Source: Ephemerocybe angulata (lineage: Eukaryota; Basidiomycota; Agaricomycetes; Agaricales; Psathyrellaceae). Taken from it: DNA of 64,000 nucleotides. Position 1 is the stretch's first letter. Every line of letters begins with the position of its first letter. This document shows positions 32,785 to 44,909 of the stretch, in pieces. Made by a program: the position numbers and the translations under genes. The notes under the pieces were generated by a model. It had not been told where the DNA came from. It did no database searches and saw nothing but the letters and a program-made list of their open reading frames with translations. The stretch spans positions 1-64,000 of the forward strand of contig JAACJK010000004.1 of assembly GCA_013368325.1 (NCBI GenBank), read 5' to 3'.

Positions 32785-34119
32785 TCACAGTATTGAAAAT
32801 CCTCCGAAGTCCAAGAACCCTTCCTCAAGCGACATCTTCCTGACCACTAGGGCCTCCACGATCAGCCTCGGCTTCTCGTCATCGTCTTCAACTTTCTCCG
32901 CCGAATCGTGGATAGCAGTTGCATTGAGCCCCGCAGCGAGCTTGACGACATCCGGGTCCACATCCAGATGCGACTCCCCAATGGATGACGGGGCGAATGT
33001 CGGAAAAGAGTGGAGCTTTGAAGTGCTGGGGGACGGGAGACCGAACACGTCGTCCTCCTCGTCAACATCGGCCACAACGACTATATCAGGAGGAGGAGCT
33101 TCTTCAACGATAGCTACGGCCGCAATCTCTTCGGTCTTCGCAGTGACCTCGAGCAACGCCTGTGCGGGAACTGCAACAGGAACAGGCACATGAGCTGAAA
33201 TAGAGACTTCGACAGCCTGCCCTGGCTCCACAGACTGCGCAGCCATCGCCACCAAAGCCTTCCTCTTCTCCTCCCTCTTCTTGTCCCTAGTCTGTCTCCT
33301 ATTCTGCGCCTTCTTCTCGGGATCCTGGTGCGCATGCTCATTATGATGCTTCATCTTCTTCGCCCGCTTTGCCTTCCCCCCAACGAGTAAGTGGTTCGTA
33401 AAGTCGTGCACCTTGGTGCGAACAGGGCGAGGTTTGAACACAGACGCAATCTCTAGGTCAATAGCGAATTTGGGCGTAACCACATCCTCCCCATCCATCG
33501 TAAACACCCCACCCGCACCCGCCGAAGGCTCCAGAACAACCGTGCCCGACAAATCATCCTCGTCCGAGGCCTCCCTCGATCCCTCCGTCCACCCAGACGA
33601 CGAATACGCCCCATCCTCCGTATCTTCCTCCTCAGCCGGCGTTGCAATCCTCCTCCGATCCCCACTCCTCTTCGAAAGGCGCGCCAAAACAGCCGGCACC
33701 TCCACCTCCTTCACCACAATAACGCTCGCCCCAATCTCGCCAGCCATCATCTCCAGCGTCTCCAACGTCTGCTCCAAATCCTCTCTCGGCAGCCCCACAA
33801 GGTCCCCACTGTCCGCCACCCCGAGCTCATAGTACGCCTGCCCGCCTCCTTCCAGCAATCGCCACTTCAGCTGTGTGACGAGCCGCGCGAAGCGCGCTGG
33901 GGACGGGTTGAGTAGTTGCAGTTTGTATTCGACGTTGCCGTCGTCGGACTCGGGGACGAGGCGGGGGAGGAGGGGCGCTGCGAGGTCCGCGGCGAGCGGG
34001 CTGGGCGTGTGCGCGCGGCTCCGGGGTATGGGCGATGGCGAGGTTGAGGCGCTGTTCGCGATGAGCGAGTCCCAGGGACTCGGAACGCGAGGACTCTCCG
34101 ATTCGGATTCTCCAAACAT
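32785..34119 (-). CDS. Protein resembling the GTPBP1/2 N-terminal region, no GTPase domain
   Basis: Single-exon 444-residue ORF starting MFGESESESP. Residues about 60-150 (EYKLQLLNPSPARFARLVTQ...LKWRLLEGGGQAYYELGVAD followed by G-L-P-R and LETLEMMAGEIGASVIVVKE) match what I know of the N-terminal region of GTPBP1/GTPBP2-type translational GTPases. No P-loop (GxxxxGKS), DxxG or NKxD follows. The rest is disordered: a Lys/Arg-rich block (KAKRAKKMKHHNEH, QNRRQTRDKKREEKRK) that may be a nuclear signal, and a conserved-looking C-terminal end (RLIVEALVVRKMSLEEGFLDFGGFS). It may be a free-standing paralog of that module in basidiomycetes. Function unknown. Confidence 0.65.
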   Translation of the reverse strand: MFGESESESPRVPSPWDSLIANSASTSPSPIPRSRAHTPSPLAADLAAPLLPRLVPESDDGNVEYKLQLLNPSPARFARLVTQLKWRLLEGGGQAYYELGVADSGDLVGLPREDLEQTLETLEMMAGEIGASVIVVKEVEVPAVLARLSKRSGDRRRIATPAEEEDTEDGAYSSSGWTEGSREASDEDDLSGTVVLEPSAGAGGVFTMDGEDVVTPKFAIDLEIASVFKPRPVRTKVHDFTNHLLVGGKAKRAKKMKHHNEHAHQDPEKKAQNRRQTRDKKREEKRKALVAMAAQSVEPGQAVEVSISAHVPVPVAVPAQALLEVTAKTEEIAAVAIVEEAPPPDIVVVADVDEEDDVFGLPSPSTSKLHSFPTFAPSSIGESHLDVDPDVVKLAAGLNATAIHDSAEKVEDDDEKPRLIVEALVVRKMSLEEGFLDFGGFSIL

Positions 34120-34706
34120 CCTGCTCTCTCTTTCTTGCGCTTGGATTGGGTTCTAGATCCGTCGCAATTCTAGCCTTGCCCGCGTATCTTCCTTCTGTTG
34201 GATAACTTCTGTGCGGCGGTATCGACGACGTATAACGATAATAGAGTAGTGGCTGATATTCGGGGTTTCATTGTGTCTGTGGAAGGCAGATAGAGAGCGC
34301 GGCGTCGCTGGGACTTTGTCGGATTAAACGGCCATTCCAGTAAACTTTGAGGGTATGTAGTTGGAAGTCGTGAAGATGGGAGTTCGAGTTCAAGATGAAG
34401 TTGTGTTCAGTCAGGATGAATTATTATGAAAGTGTTGAGCCATGTTTGGTCTGCAGGTCCGACTGACTCGACGGGCGCCCAACGGTCTGCGAACGCCTAG
34501 AGGCAGTCCAACACATACTATGCTACGCTATTCTATGAGGTTTAGACGGTCCGTGGTGCCCGTGGTATCATATATGATAAATAACAGAAAGTCCCGTCTA
34601 GATTCCCTAAAAATACAGTAACATGTACATAGAACTACCATTGCAAAGGGCTGTCAAGACAAGCAAGGATACATACGAAAGGCAAAATTAGCATCGTTCG
34701 CCCGAG
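34120..34706. other. Intergenic, no gene seen
   Basis: About 590 bp between the GTPBP-like gene start (-) and the end of the OPT gene (-). It contains the promoter of the former and the 3' end of the latter. No ORF of substance. Confidence 0.4.
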
Positions 34707-37700
34707 TCACGATGATACAGCATGAATGTAAACGCACCCGAACTTTTCTCCGTCCCCGAGTTGCTTCAACGGAGCGTTCTTCCAGTCCAGCGTCTCCTGG
34801 AACACGCGGTTGCCCCACCACTGCTGAATGGTATTTTCCCCAATCTTTCCTCCCAACGGATATTGTAAGCTGCAAATAACCACGATCAGTCCAATTACAT
34901 CATCAGCAGAGGAAAAGCGCGACGACATACCAGAAATATATCAGAATTAATCCTACTGCTGTACCGGCATCCAAAGCAGCGGAGAGCACGTCTAAGAACC
35001 AAGCACACTTCAGCAAAAGCCACAGCAACAGCAAGGGCGGAAGGAAGGAAGAAGGGGGGCACGCACAATTATATTTGGTCCAATACGAGAAATGTTTCCT
35101 CCGAATCACATACTGAAAGATGAATCCAACCAAAGCCCAAGGTACAAAGTTCACAGCGGTCGCAGGCGGTATCTGTCCGACTCCAGAGAAGATAAGGCTA
35201 CGACAACAGTCAGTTCAACAACAAACCCACAAGGAAACGATTCTTACGGGAAGTTAAGATAGCTCAAGATAGTCTTGGGGTACCGCTTCGTAATCAACCA
35301 CAGCAAGACCGGACATGCGGCGCCGATGAGGAAGAAGAAAGAAAGGGCTGCAAACCAAATATCAGGACCATCCCAATACAAAGAGCTTTCCATAAACTCA
35401 CAGTAGTACATCTGGTTCTTCGTGAACAGTAAGCCCGGCCCGATAACGCCCCACTGCTCGCAAATCCAAGCGTCAGTCAAAGCCCCATGACAATCGCACG
35501 AACGGCATTCGAAGGAGATTAAGGATCACATACAATGATCGAAGCAGTCCCAAATACGCTCGTAGAGGCGCACGTAAAGCTATCACGTACAGATAAAGTG
35601 ATAAGCAAGGGGCCCGAAAAGCCAAAAGAGATAAACTCGCACCTATTCTTCTGATACGGTTCGCAAATATCGCTATAGCCTCACTGCCTCAACATCGGTG
35701 CAGGAAGAGAAGCCAGCCAAAGAACTCACGGAATATGCGAGAACATCCTAAAGCAGGAAGCAGCGTCAGCAGAGATAGATAGATAGATAGCATGATGCTG
35801 TCGTTGAAGGCAGACATACCAAGACTGGACACCAAGCTGCACTGTCCCTGCCACAACGGTAGCGACGATCTGTGACCAGAACATCGGTCTTGGAGGAATC
35901 TAAGCCAAAAGCAAGCCACTGGTCAGCGCCCAACATCACGTCGACCCAAGTGCGGAGCTAAGCCTCACCTTCATATAGCTAAGAATAGCCAGGAACGGAC
36001 GGAACAGCGCTCAGATCAAAACACACAACCAACCCCGAAAGGTGACTCACTGTCCCAACTTGAAATCCGCAGTAAACTGCATCGCTATATTAAGGTTAGC
36101 CCTACAGAATGAACAACGTAGCAGCCAAGCGTACCTTGAGCCATGGTGATATAACCATAAGTCTTGAATCTGCAGCACGAGCGCTCTGTCAACACCGAGG
36201 TCTAATCGCCGCACGCCTCTCCACTCACATCATCATTGCATTCGGTTTACCTACGCAGTCCGAGATAAGCATCACGGACAAGGAGAAGATGCGAGACTGG
36301 TACTTACCAGGTAGCATGAACCCAACAATCAGCTCAGTGATAACGCTAGGATCAATGTCAGTATAGAAGTAGGAAGAAAAAATGCAGGATGGTGAAACGC
36401 ACTTCAAGCCAACTTGTCTATTCGTAATGGCTTGGATCATGCCAATCGGGACAACGTAAATGACCGCTAGAGCAAGGGTGGGTCAGTCAGTCACAACCTC
36501 GAACGAGCTCCAAGGCCATTCCTCACCAATCAGTAGCGCGATTACCAGAGCCCAGACGGGAAGGCCCGTAGGCCACACGGTTATACATATACAAGCGAAA
36601 GCAAACGTTATTACTGTAGCAGAGGAACCGGGAGTTAGCTAGGTAAAGGAGGTCCGACAGGACAGGATGTCAGACGTACCAAACAATAGAGCATAGTACC
36701 ACTCGGGTACTTGTGGGTAATGGGACATGAGACGGGCGTGAACATCAGGCTGCTCCCGCAGCGACCGACCGAACTGTAGCCGAATCGGTTTGTAGAAGTA
36801 GATGATAGCTGAGGAAATAGGTTAGCTGCATCGCTCTTTTATTCTAACCGGAGAACCCACCATGTGTGACTGTAGCTGTTTACCCATGAACCGGGTCAGC
36901 TCGTAGTCCTAGTTCCTGTAAAAAGCGAAGTGCGCACCAGTGATAGAAAGAAAAGAAAGGCCATAGGACATGATAAATGTGGTTCTACTTTCATCAGCAC
37001 GGTTGCGGTAAGAGATGAGGTAGCTAAACTAAACGCACGAAAGATAGAGAGGGCTATAGGCCTTGTACGCCTCGAGGTTTAATGAAGCAGTAGCAGGGTC
37101 CACTATGGCGGATACATTATAGTGGTTTCCAGTGTTGTCGAATGCGTGAATGGAGGATATCCTATCATCAAAGTTAGTGGTCCATCTAGGATGACGAGTG
37201 AGCTGTACTTACGGGAGGAACTGGCTGTGCCAGACATCAGAATACTGCGTTGAGATTGTGTTAATTCTTGCATGTAGTATGCAGCGATTGACCACAGTAC
37301 TCACATACAAAATTGGCGTTAGGAGCCAATAGAAAACGAAAAATCCAATCATGACATTAGCTTCTGCCCACCCTGGAATAGTAGGTTAGAGTCGCTTGTT
37401 TAAGTCCGCCTCGAGGGTAGAACATACATGGCGTTGAAAGCCTAGAGATTCCTGTTTAGCGGCTGATTTCACTTGCGTTGGAAGAGTGAACTTACGGGCT
37501 TCCAATGAAAGCTATAGAGCTCCAGTCGAATGTTAGTATAGAGAACCCGAGTCCGCTGTGGTATCTGTGGGTTGTTCAGCGAATGATGCTGTGAAGATGC
37601 AGGAGATAAGTATACCCGAATAGTTGGTTGACTTTCTGTTGAGATGATCGGGTTACTTCAGTGACCAAATCTCAGGGGGAACAATAATAGGCGCTTACGA

Positions 37701-38967
37701 TGTTGTTTGGTGCTGCCCAGCAAACCTAAGAAAATTGTAAGCAGGCTAATTCGAGTAAATCCGCGAATCGAGGGCTTACCCAAGTGAATACACTCAACGC
37801 TTGAAACAGGTATCCGGGTACAAGGCCTGCGGAAATGAAAATAAGACCGCCGTAGGGTGTCCGGATGTTCAGGAACTTACACCACAGGGTGGCAGCGCCG
37901 AACGCATAGGCAAAGAAACGCTCTCGACTGATACCATCATGATGTCCGATCCCCGCGTATTGGTGTGAGTGTAGGGTGTTAAAAAGCGCACAGGAGACGA
38001 GCGTATTGGGCCAGACTGAAGTTGTTTATCGGTCAAGTTAGAGCAAGGTGGGAGGCGAGGCAACGTACTCATTGATGGCGGTGAAACTAGGAACCTCCGG
38101 GCTATCCCCCCAATGGAGAATCCTATCAGTTGAGTCGACATTACGAGCATCCATCCGTCTGCGAGCAAGGAGTGATAATCCGCAGTTAGACGGCGAGCCT
38201 GAGCTTGAGGGGAGTAGGCGACTTACAGACAAAGTCCCATTCTTGGTTGTAGAAGACCTTCTGAACCGCGATGATATCAGTGGCATACGCCTGTTGCGCC
38301 CCGACAGTGGCCATGATTGTTACCAGGACGTGCTCTTTAATGGTGAACGGGCCTGGGTTGAGCTCGAGTCCGAAGATCTTGACACACGGCATGATTCGAA
38401 CCCATATTCGCCCCACCGGGAAGACAAGAAGTTGGGCGACGAGCTTATTAGGGCATGAGTTGATGGAGAAGGAGAAGAGGGGCTCGAAGAAACTCACCCC
38501 ACCGATAGCCACTGACGGATATCGAAAGTAGAAGAATTGGTTCATCCCTGGGATAAGAACTGCCCAAGCTAATCCCAGTATCCAGGCTCGAAGCGTCGAG
38601 GCTGGCATGTCGGGATCATCTGTGCATGCTACGGCTGAGCGGACTTCCGGGTACGGCGAATCGTCCTCTACAAAAGCATAATGAATTATGTGAGTGACGC
38701 CAGTCGGGTAATTGGGTGGAATGCGTACCAAGGTGATCCTGGTCCGAGTCATAGTTTGGGTCGAAAACGCTGCTGTATATCCCGCTGCCCCTCCCCGAGA
38801 GAGTGCTCGTGAAGGAGCGCGAATCCAAAGGCAGCTCGTTGTCTACCGCACGGCATTAGATGCAGCAAACCTTGAGGTTGAGAAGTGTGCTTACCCAGTG
38901 ATTTCTCGACCGTTGTCAAGTTTAATTCCACGAGATTGAGCTCTTCCTTCAGTGTGTCGTCACTCAT
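34707..38967 (-). CDS. Oligopeptide transporter (OPT family), very intron-dense
   Basis: Minus-strand gene from ATG 38967 (MSDDTLKEELNLVEL) to a stop at 34707, broken into many short exons by roughly twenty 45-70 bp introns. I give the outer limits only. Early exons read DNELPLDSRSF, EDDSPYPEVRSAV and TLRAWILGLAWAVLIPGMNQFFYFRYPSV. They are followed by the OPT signature region LLVFPVGRIWVRIMP...GLELNPGPFTIKEHVLVTIM, with the characteristic NPGPF motif near 38345. Later exons give further membrane helices and the family-typical end (GNRVFQETLDWKNAPLKQL near 34800). OPT proteins are proton-coupled plasma-membrane importers of small peptides, with about 12-16 membrane helices. Substrate range cannot be told from sequence. 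Exon boundaries need cDNA. Confidence 0.85.
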
Positions 38968-41496
38968 CTCTCATCCTCCTCTCCCAAATGACGTCCGGTG
39001 TGGGTATAAGTTCTTGGAAACCAGCGAACAGCAGCAGATGGAGAGCTGCAGGTCCGTTCCTGGTGCGAGTCCGACCAAGAGCGCTGGCAATTCAGGTCTA
39101 GAAAGCGATAGCTGGGCAGTGTAATGGCCGTCTACAACTTCCGAGGGCCGTGATAAGGGGTATTGTGCCTCGTCGGTGCCCAGAATCGAGGGACGGTCGC
39201 GCAGAAGCGACAAGCACGTCGGAATCGTGCAGGAGATGGTGATGGTCGAAAGCAAGAGCCAACTCTGAATGAATCAATCAGTCATCGGAAGAGGTTAGAG
39301 GATACTTTCCAGGCACGGCGCGGCGGTGACAAGCTATTTACGGCACAATCACGTGCAGTCCTATCATATTGCAAGCGCGCATTCCCCACCAAACTTGGCC
39401 AGAAGCAATCGAAGATCTCCGTCGGAGCCCAGATAAAAACCCAGCGGCCAGCTTGACGACTCTTGACTACCCCAACACTTGGAAATAATTGTCGACCGAA
39501 CCACATTCTCCTGAAGATCCCCAGGGGACACCACAAAAGCTGGCGAACACCCAGGTGATCTCGCTTTAGAGTGTCTATCTCCTTCAAAATTCTGGGTGCG
39601 CAGATACCGCAATTGGGCTCAGCTTTTCCCAAGCCTTCTTAGCTGATGCTGGGTGTCAATTCCCAGAGTTCTGGCCATGCAATAAGTACTTATCCCCCAT
39701 GACACCGTGGTGGAAGATGATAGCTGGGTTCTATGGTACAGTCTTGGAACTGATAGGGAGACCCATAATTACAAGAGTGTGCATGGTCTGCTCTTGGTCT
39801 GCTCTAATTTGGCTGCATGATAAGCGTAGTGACGGCATTGTAGTCCAGGCAAATGTCCATTATGTGGAATGCCTCTGATGTCGGATCCAGGCCCCACATT
39901 CCGACACCAGAGGTCTGTCTGAGGTAGTATGTAGTCGTGCGGACTGAACCCGCATTATCCGCGCAGAGGAGCTGGGCGTATAAACACTCAGAGGTCACAT
40001 GTATATATATCTGATAAAATAATCTTGTCCTATCGAACCTACTTCCAGCACCCGGAAGGACGGACCGGGTACATCCAGGACCCAGGTTTTTTGCCAGGTT
40101 TTTCTTCAGGTTAAACAAAGCCAAGTGGAGGTAAGTAGATCCCCCTCATATTCTCTGAGAATTCAGTTAGACTGACATTCAGGTCGGTACTGTTCAAATG
40201 TGATGCCAGGTTCGTGCCAGCCTGGGGCGATGGGCGCTTAGTTCTTCAATGGCGCAGCCACACTCTTTTAGGGTAGACAATTTGAGGGCCTGAACCAGTG
40301 TGGTGTCACTGTGGCATAAGCAGAAGCCAGATAATAGTGGTATAAGTCTCTAAGCAGTTGAGAGTGATGGACGTGTGATGGGCGCTTATTTCCGCCAGTG
40401 CATTGCCGCTTCACACGCCATATCGCTCTATAGGACCCACTAATCGGTGGAGCCTGGCATTTGGAAGCACTAGATGGATCTCAGCATAAAGTTATTGTTC
40501 CTCAAGGGTCACCTATACCAGCGGCGACCCAGCCCCGCACACAGAAATAACCAACGGTTAATGATTTTCGGCTGGCCCTGGGCTCAAGCACTGGCACATC
40601 ATAACTCAGCAGATTCGCTGATTGCTACGTGCTGTGAAGTAAGATGTGATCGTACAACGAGTAAGCCAAGAGGGCTCACCAACGATTGGGTGTTTCTGGC
40701 TGAAATGTGGCTTCGCTACCGTCCAAGTCTATTGCCTCTGTCAATGTACGTCAAAGTGCAGGGCTCGTGATAACAGCAGCAGCATGGCAGCATATGCTCT
40801 TGACATGGATGAGAATAGGTGTGGCGGCCCAGCACATGCATACACCTTTGTGAGCAATGTGAGCCTACTTCTGTAGCATAAAGAAAGGCACCTGCCCAAA
40901 CTGGGCCAAACCTGTGCAGATTCTCCCTATTAATACAGGAATGGACTGACCTATGATCGTTTAGTGCGCCTACTGTTATGCCCTTAGGCTACTGTATCTA
41001 CGGGATCTCATGGACCTAGAGCAACGTGCATATATTATGACGACGCATCTTTCAGTCGCCGGACCTCCAATTGCTAAAGCATTACCGCAGCGGTTATAAA
41101 CCGTTTCTGAACGTCCCTAGTATACAGCTGCCCTCTACCCAATCATGCGTCTGGTGGCAGAGGTGTGCAAGTGGCCTAAAAGAGCACCAAGAGTTTCTCA
41201 TCCCATTCAATCGCCGAACAGCGCATATCCCCAAGCCGCAAACCGGAAGCGCGCTCCTCGCATCGCAACGGTGAAATTGTTCCCGGCACCGCGGGTGCTG
41301 AGTATCAGCCGTACGAGAGCTTGGACCAGTGAAGCGTTTCCAGTCATTCCGTCGCCCAAAGGTCGACTATCAAAGCACCAAGGACTCCCACTCGGGGAAC
41401 GCACCCCTCAGACCATCACTGCCGATCCACCCATCCTCATGCCGTACGACTCGAAACCCCCTCGCTCTAACACCTCCCCAAATGCCACGCACACGG
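38968..41496. other. 2.5-kb gene-poor region
   Basis: No ORF with recognisable content on either strand. It contains the promoter of the OPT gene at its left end and the 3' end of the permease at its right end. A GATGGGCGCTTA block recurs near 40231 and 40378, but the surrounding similarity is weak. No terminal repeats or transposon domain found. Confidence 0.4.
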
Positions 41497-44247
41497 TCAC
41501 CGATACAGCACCGCCATCTCCGCACACACGATCCCAAGCCCAACCGCGGTCATCACCACCAACGGAAACGCATTCCAATACGCGAACGTCCTCTGCCTCA
41601 CATGGATACCCTTCTGCTCGAGAATCTGGCGCCAAAGCAGCCCCGCAAGGCTCGCGCTGAACGTAAAGCTCACAGCGCCAATGTTGCTTGCAACAGCGAG
41701 GGCAATGGCCGCCGCGCGTGCCGTGGGCACGGGCATGTCCGCCGCCCGGACTATTTTGGTGAGGAGGATGGTCGCGCCGATGTTCGTCCCGGAGACGTTG
41801 CAGAGAATAACGCCTAGCACACCGATGAGCCATATCGTGGGGTAGATCTGCTTCGACGAGGCGATGACGAGCCACCTCGCGAACACGTCTATCCAGCCCT
41901 GGTGTGCGAGCGCCTCGATGAGGATGAACTGCGAGAAGGCGAAAGGGACCAGCGCGAAGGGGAGCCGGGGAAGCGCGGTGTAGAATGTGGGAAAGTGCGC
42001 TGCGAAGCGGTGGCGCTTTTCAACGTACAAGTGGTTCAGCCGTCGCAGGAGGGTACCCTCTGCATCGGACCCGGCCTTCTTCTCGATGCTGGTAGTGGGT
42101 GTGGGGTCGGCGACGTACGTCTCCCCTGTTTCGGCGGTGTTGTTGCGCGTGTTCACCCTCGTTTCGACGCCCGACGCCTTGTCGGACGTCTCTACCCCTG
42201 TAGCTGGCTGCTGGCCCTCGTGGTGAGGGGATACATGGCGACGGAGCTGCTCCATTATGACATCGTCCTCCGCCTGCCCCAAATCCTCGTCCGACCGCGC
42301 CTGTCCCCGCATCGGAATCTTCCTCACGTATCGATAATGATCCCACGCAATGTCGTAGATGAACTTGGCTCCAGCGAAAGGCAGGCTGATGATCCACACG
42401 TCGACGTGCACGAAGCTCACAACAATGATAACGATGAGGCAGCTGCCCAGGATGATGCTTCCCACCCAGGCGCCTATGGGGTCGAGCAGCACCGAACGGA
42501 CGTCCAGGTCGCCTTCATTATGAAGGACTCGCGGGATGTACTTTTGTTTCCGGAATTGAATGGCGAGTGCGATGAAGCAGAAGACGATGCACCCGAGGAA
42601 GGGGAGGATAGTGTACCCCGTAAATCCGGCATTGTTAATGCCAAAGCCCTCGCAGATGACGACATTGGTTGGGTTGCCCACGAAGAGAACCATGCTCGCC
42701 GTGTTGGCGGCTGCGAATTCGGACATGAGCCACGAGATGGGGTCCAGCTGCAGCGGTGTCAGATTCGCGACTGAGTATCAGGGGGACTGACCTACCTCAG
42801 AAACCTTCGTGTAGTACACCAAAAACGCCGTACCAGAGAGAATGACGGGGTCGTTTCCCAGAAACACGCTGAGCACCGTCAACATGACGTAGAAATACAG
42901 ATACAGTCATCTATCAGTCACTGTGACACTATCCCACAACGTGACAGCTGCACCAAACCTCATCCCCCTCCCTCAATTCTGACCCAAATCCTCTCGAATT
43001 TGCTGTAGATGACTGGTAGGTATCTCATCCATAGATTCCCAATAAATTATTTGGCCAAATCCATGCCAACGAGTTGAAAAGTACAATAGTGTACCCGAGT
43101 ATGCTCAATTTCGAGCTTTTTTGAAATTTGGAGGGAGTCGGGATCCTGTTCCAACATTCTTGGCGGTGTGAGAATGGTCCTCATAGATGCTACAGACACT
43201 GTACTACCTTTATAACAAAAAATATCGTTCATTGGTAACGAGATCTGCCATAAATGCAACCTCGTCTTGTTTGTGCTCAGCATCAAAATGGCGGGGACGG
43301 GTACTTCTGGTGAGCATGCGGACTCAGGCAGCTTCCCATTGCCTCAAAAAATGCACAAATAGCTCATATATACCTTCATAAAGGTTCTCCCATTCAAAAG
43401 GCCTCGCACTGATAAGTGCAACATTCACGAAACCACAAAGGTTGTGTCTTCTTCGATGATATTCTCAATCTGGGTCTACTCAGCCCTTCAGCCCAGCGGT
43501 AAAGCGATAGGAACTGTCCAAAATGGTGTATATTTTGATTTCCTGTACTATATACAGCTTCAAAATATGTTTCAGAGCCAGGAAACATCCAGGCGAAGCT
43601 GTAGTGAGCAAGTTTAGGGTCACTGTCACGTTGACTGATCTGGGCCAAAATGGCAGTCCCGCTCACGGATTCCAAATCTCGAACACAATTTTTACTCTAT
43701 TCCTATGGTAGCTGAGAACCATGCAGAAGAGATATATTAGTATGTATATCAAAAGGAACTTTGGAAAACGGAGCAGTGGTTGTAGAGAAAATTGTGTTCG
43801 AGTGTTTTCCTGTCACGTTGATTGGGTACATGACTGTAGAGCTTGTATCCATTGTTCCCGCCCTTATTGCTGACCCAGAAAGCGGCGGCTTGCAGCACCC
43901 CTGTAATATCGAGGGTGATTGCCATATAGGCAAGCGAGAAGAAGAGAATGAGGATGTTGTATGGTTTTACGCCGTCCGTGCCTCTGTAGTGAGTCATTGA
44001 GCGCTAATCATACAGAGCCACAGGACGGGGGTACGTACACAATCCCATCCCGGATGACCTTGGGGCCAAGACACTGCGCTGCCCACAACACCAATATAGC
44101 GATTATAGGGGCTGTCGTGAGGTTGATCGACAGCCTTCTGCGCCCTAGGTAAGGCAAGGAGACATGGAACGAGACTGGGTAGATAACGAAGATGATAGAG
44201 ATAAAGAACACCACTAGGGTGCCAATAGCCGGTCCAGTGATGGCCAT
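41497..44247 (-). CDS. ArsB/NhaD-type (ion transporter superfamily) permease, interrupted by an insertion
   Basis: Minus-strand exons are 44039-44247, 43837-43983, 42796-42901 and 41497-42747. If the 933-bp element between 42902 and 43838 is left out together with one TA copy, these give 570 residues in one frame. The start is MAITGPAIGTLVVFF. Membrane helices run throughout. Family-typical segments include VLQAAAFWVSNKGGNNGYKL, VLSVFLGNDPVILSGTAFLV, MSEFAAANTASMVLFVGNPT (with a conserved GNPTN) and a C-terminal VSGTNIGATILLTK...ASNIGAVSFTFSASLAGLL. This is the ArsB/NhaD/CitM fold, and arsenite, citrate or Na+/H+ are all possible substrates. As the DNA stands, translation enters the element and stops after 28 codons, so this copy is disrupted unless the element is spliced out. 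Confidence 0.8.
42902..43838. mobile_element. 933-bp insertion with TA duplication and CAGTCA termini
   Basis: The element runs 42904-43836 and is flanked by TA at 42902-42903 and 43837-43838. Its ends are CAGTCAT and ATGACTG. Removing the element plus one TA joins AAGCTCTA to TCTGTATTTC and restores the permease frame exactly (GYKLYLYFYVMLTVL). Subterminal copies of CAGTCA-N2-GTGACA occur at 42915-42928 and, inverted, at 43624-43637; a related, longer-spaced version is at 43811-43836. A 14-bp internal inverted repeat is at 43678-43691 and 43789-43802. No transposase ORF is present, so it is a non-autonomous, MITE-like element. TA target duplication with CAGT ends points to the Tc1/mariner superfamily. 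Confidence 0.82.
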
Positions 44248-44909
44248 GACCAACGTGAGTCGACTGGTCGAGGTTGCGGCCTGGTAGGTATTGGTGTTGA
44301 CCAGCGTCCTGACCGTTTGTAACAGCGGTCGGAGGCCCCGTCAGCTGAGAAGCCTTCTCAAGGCATTTAAGAGGAGTTCCTCACGTTTAGCCTGCTCAGA
44401 TAGTGATTCTGGGAGTTTATCGGATCATCTTGCACTGCCCTCTTTCATTGGGATGCTTGGTGTCGAAATAAGTAGAATACGGTCCTATATAGTGTACAGC
44501 GGGCGTTAACAGGGCATGTGAATGGTGTAAGAGTACTCGCATCCACACACGTTCATTCCTAGCCAAGCTCCATGGCTCCAGCTCATGTCCGTTTAAAACG
44601 CGACGGAGATGATGGTGGGAGGAAGAAAGGGGTTCTGAATAATTTAGGTCAATTTCCGTCCTGATGAGAACAATTTCGACATATCCGTCTTCCAATGGGA
44701 CCAATTCCATAATTTACTCCTGTTCCTTGTCCAAAAACCCATTTCTGGTGTTCCGCATGTCAAGGAGGAGGCAGTACAACCATGTTCTCCGAGCGTCTAA
44801 ATGAACTTACACACCTTTCTTTCTCCTTAACTGTGATGAGCTTGTCGTGCTAAGGCTCCCAAGATTTGCCGAGTTTCTGGGCGTCAAAACGAACCTGAGA
44901 GCAAACATT
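44248..44909. other. Divergent promoter region
   Basis: About 660 bp between the permease (-) and the CorA-like gene (+). It holds both 5' regions. No supportable ORF or repeat. Confidence 0.4.

Noticed and set aside
40200..40440. Direct repeats around GATGGGCGCTTA as a solo LTR or transposon end
   Set aside because: Only about 12 bases match, with no target duplication or matching partner.
41880..42774. 290-codon plus-strand ORF overlapping the permease
   Set aside because: It is the complement of the membrane-protein exon, which has clear family motifs on the minus strand.
42904..43836. Ordinary long intron of the permease
   Set aside because: No donor/acceptor pair that I can find joins the two sides in frame, whereas removal at the TA duplication does. 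Other introns in the window are 43-70 bp.
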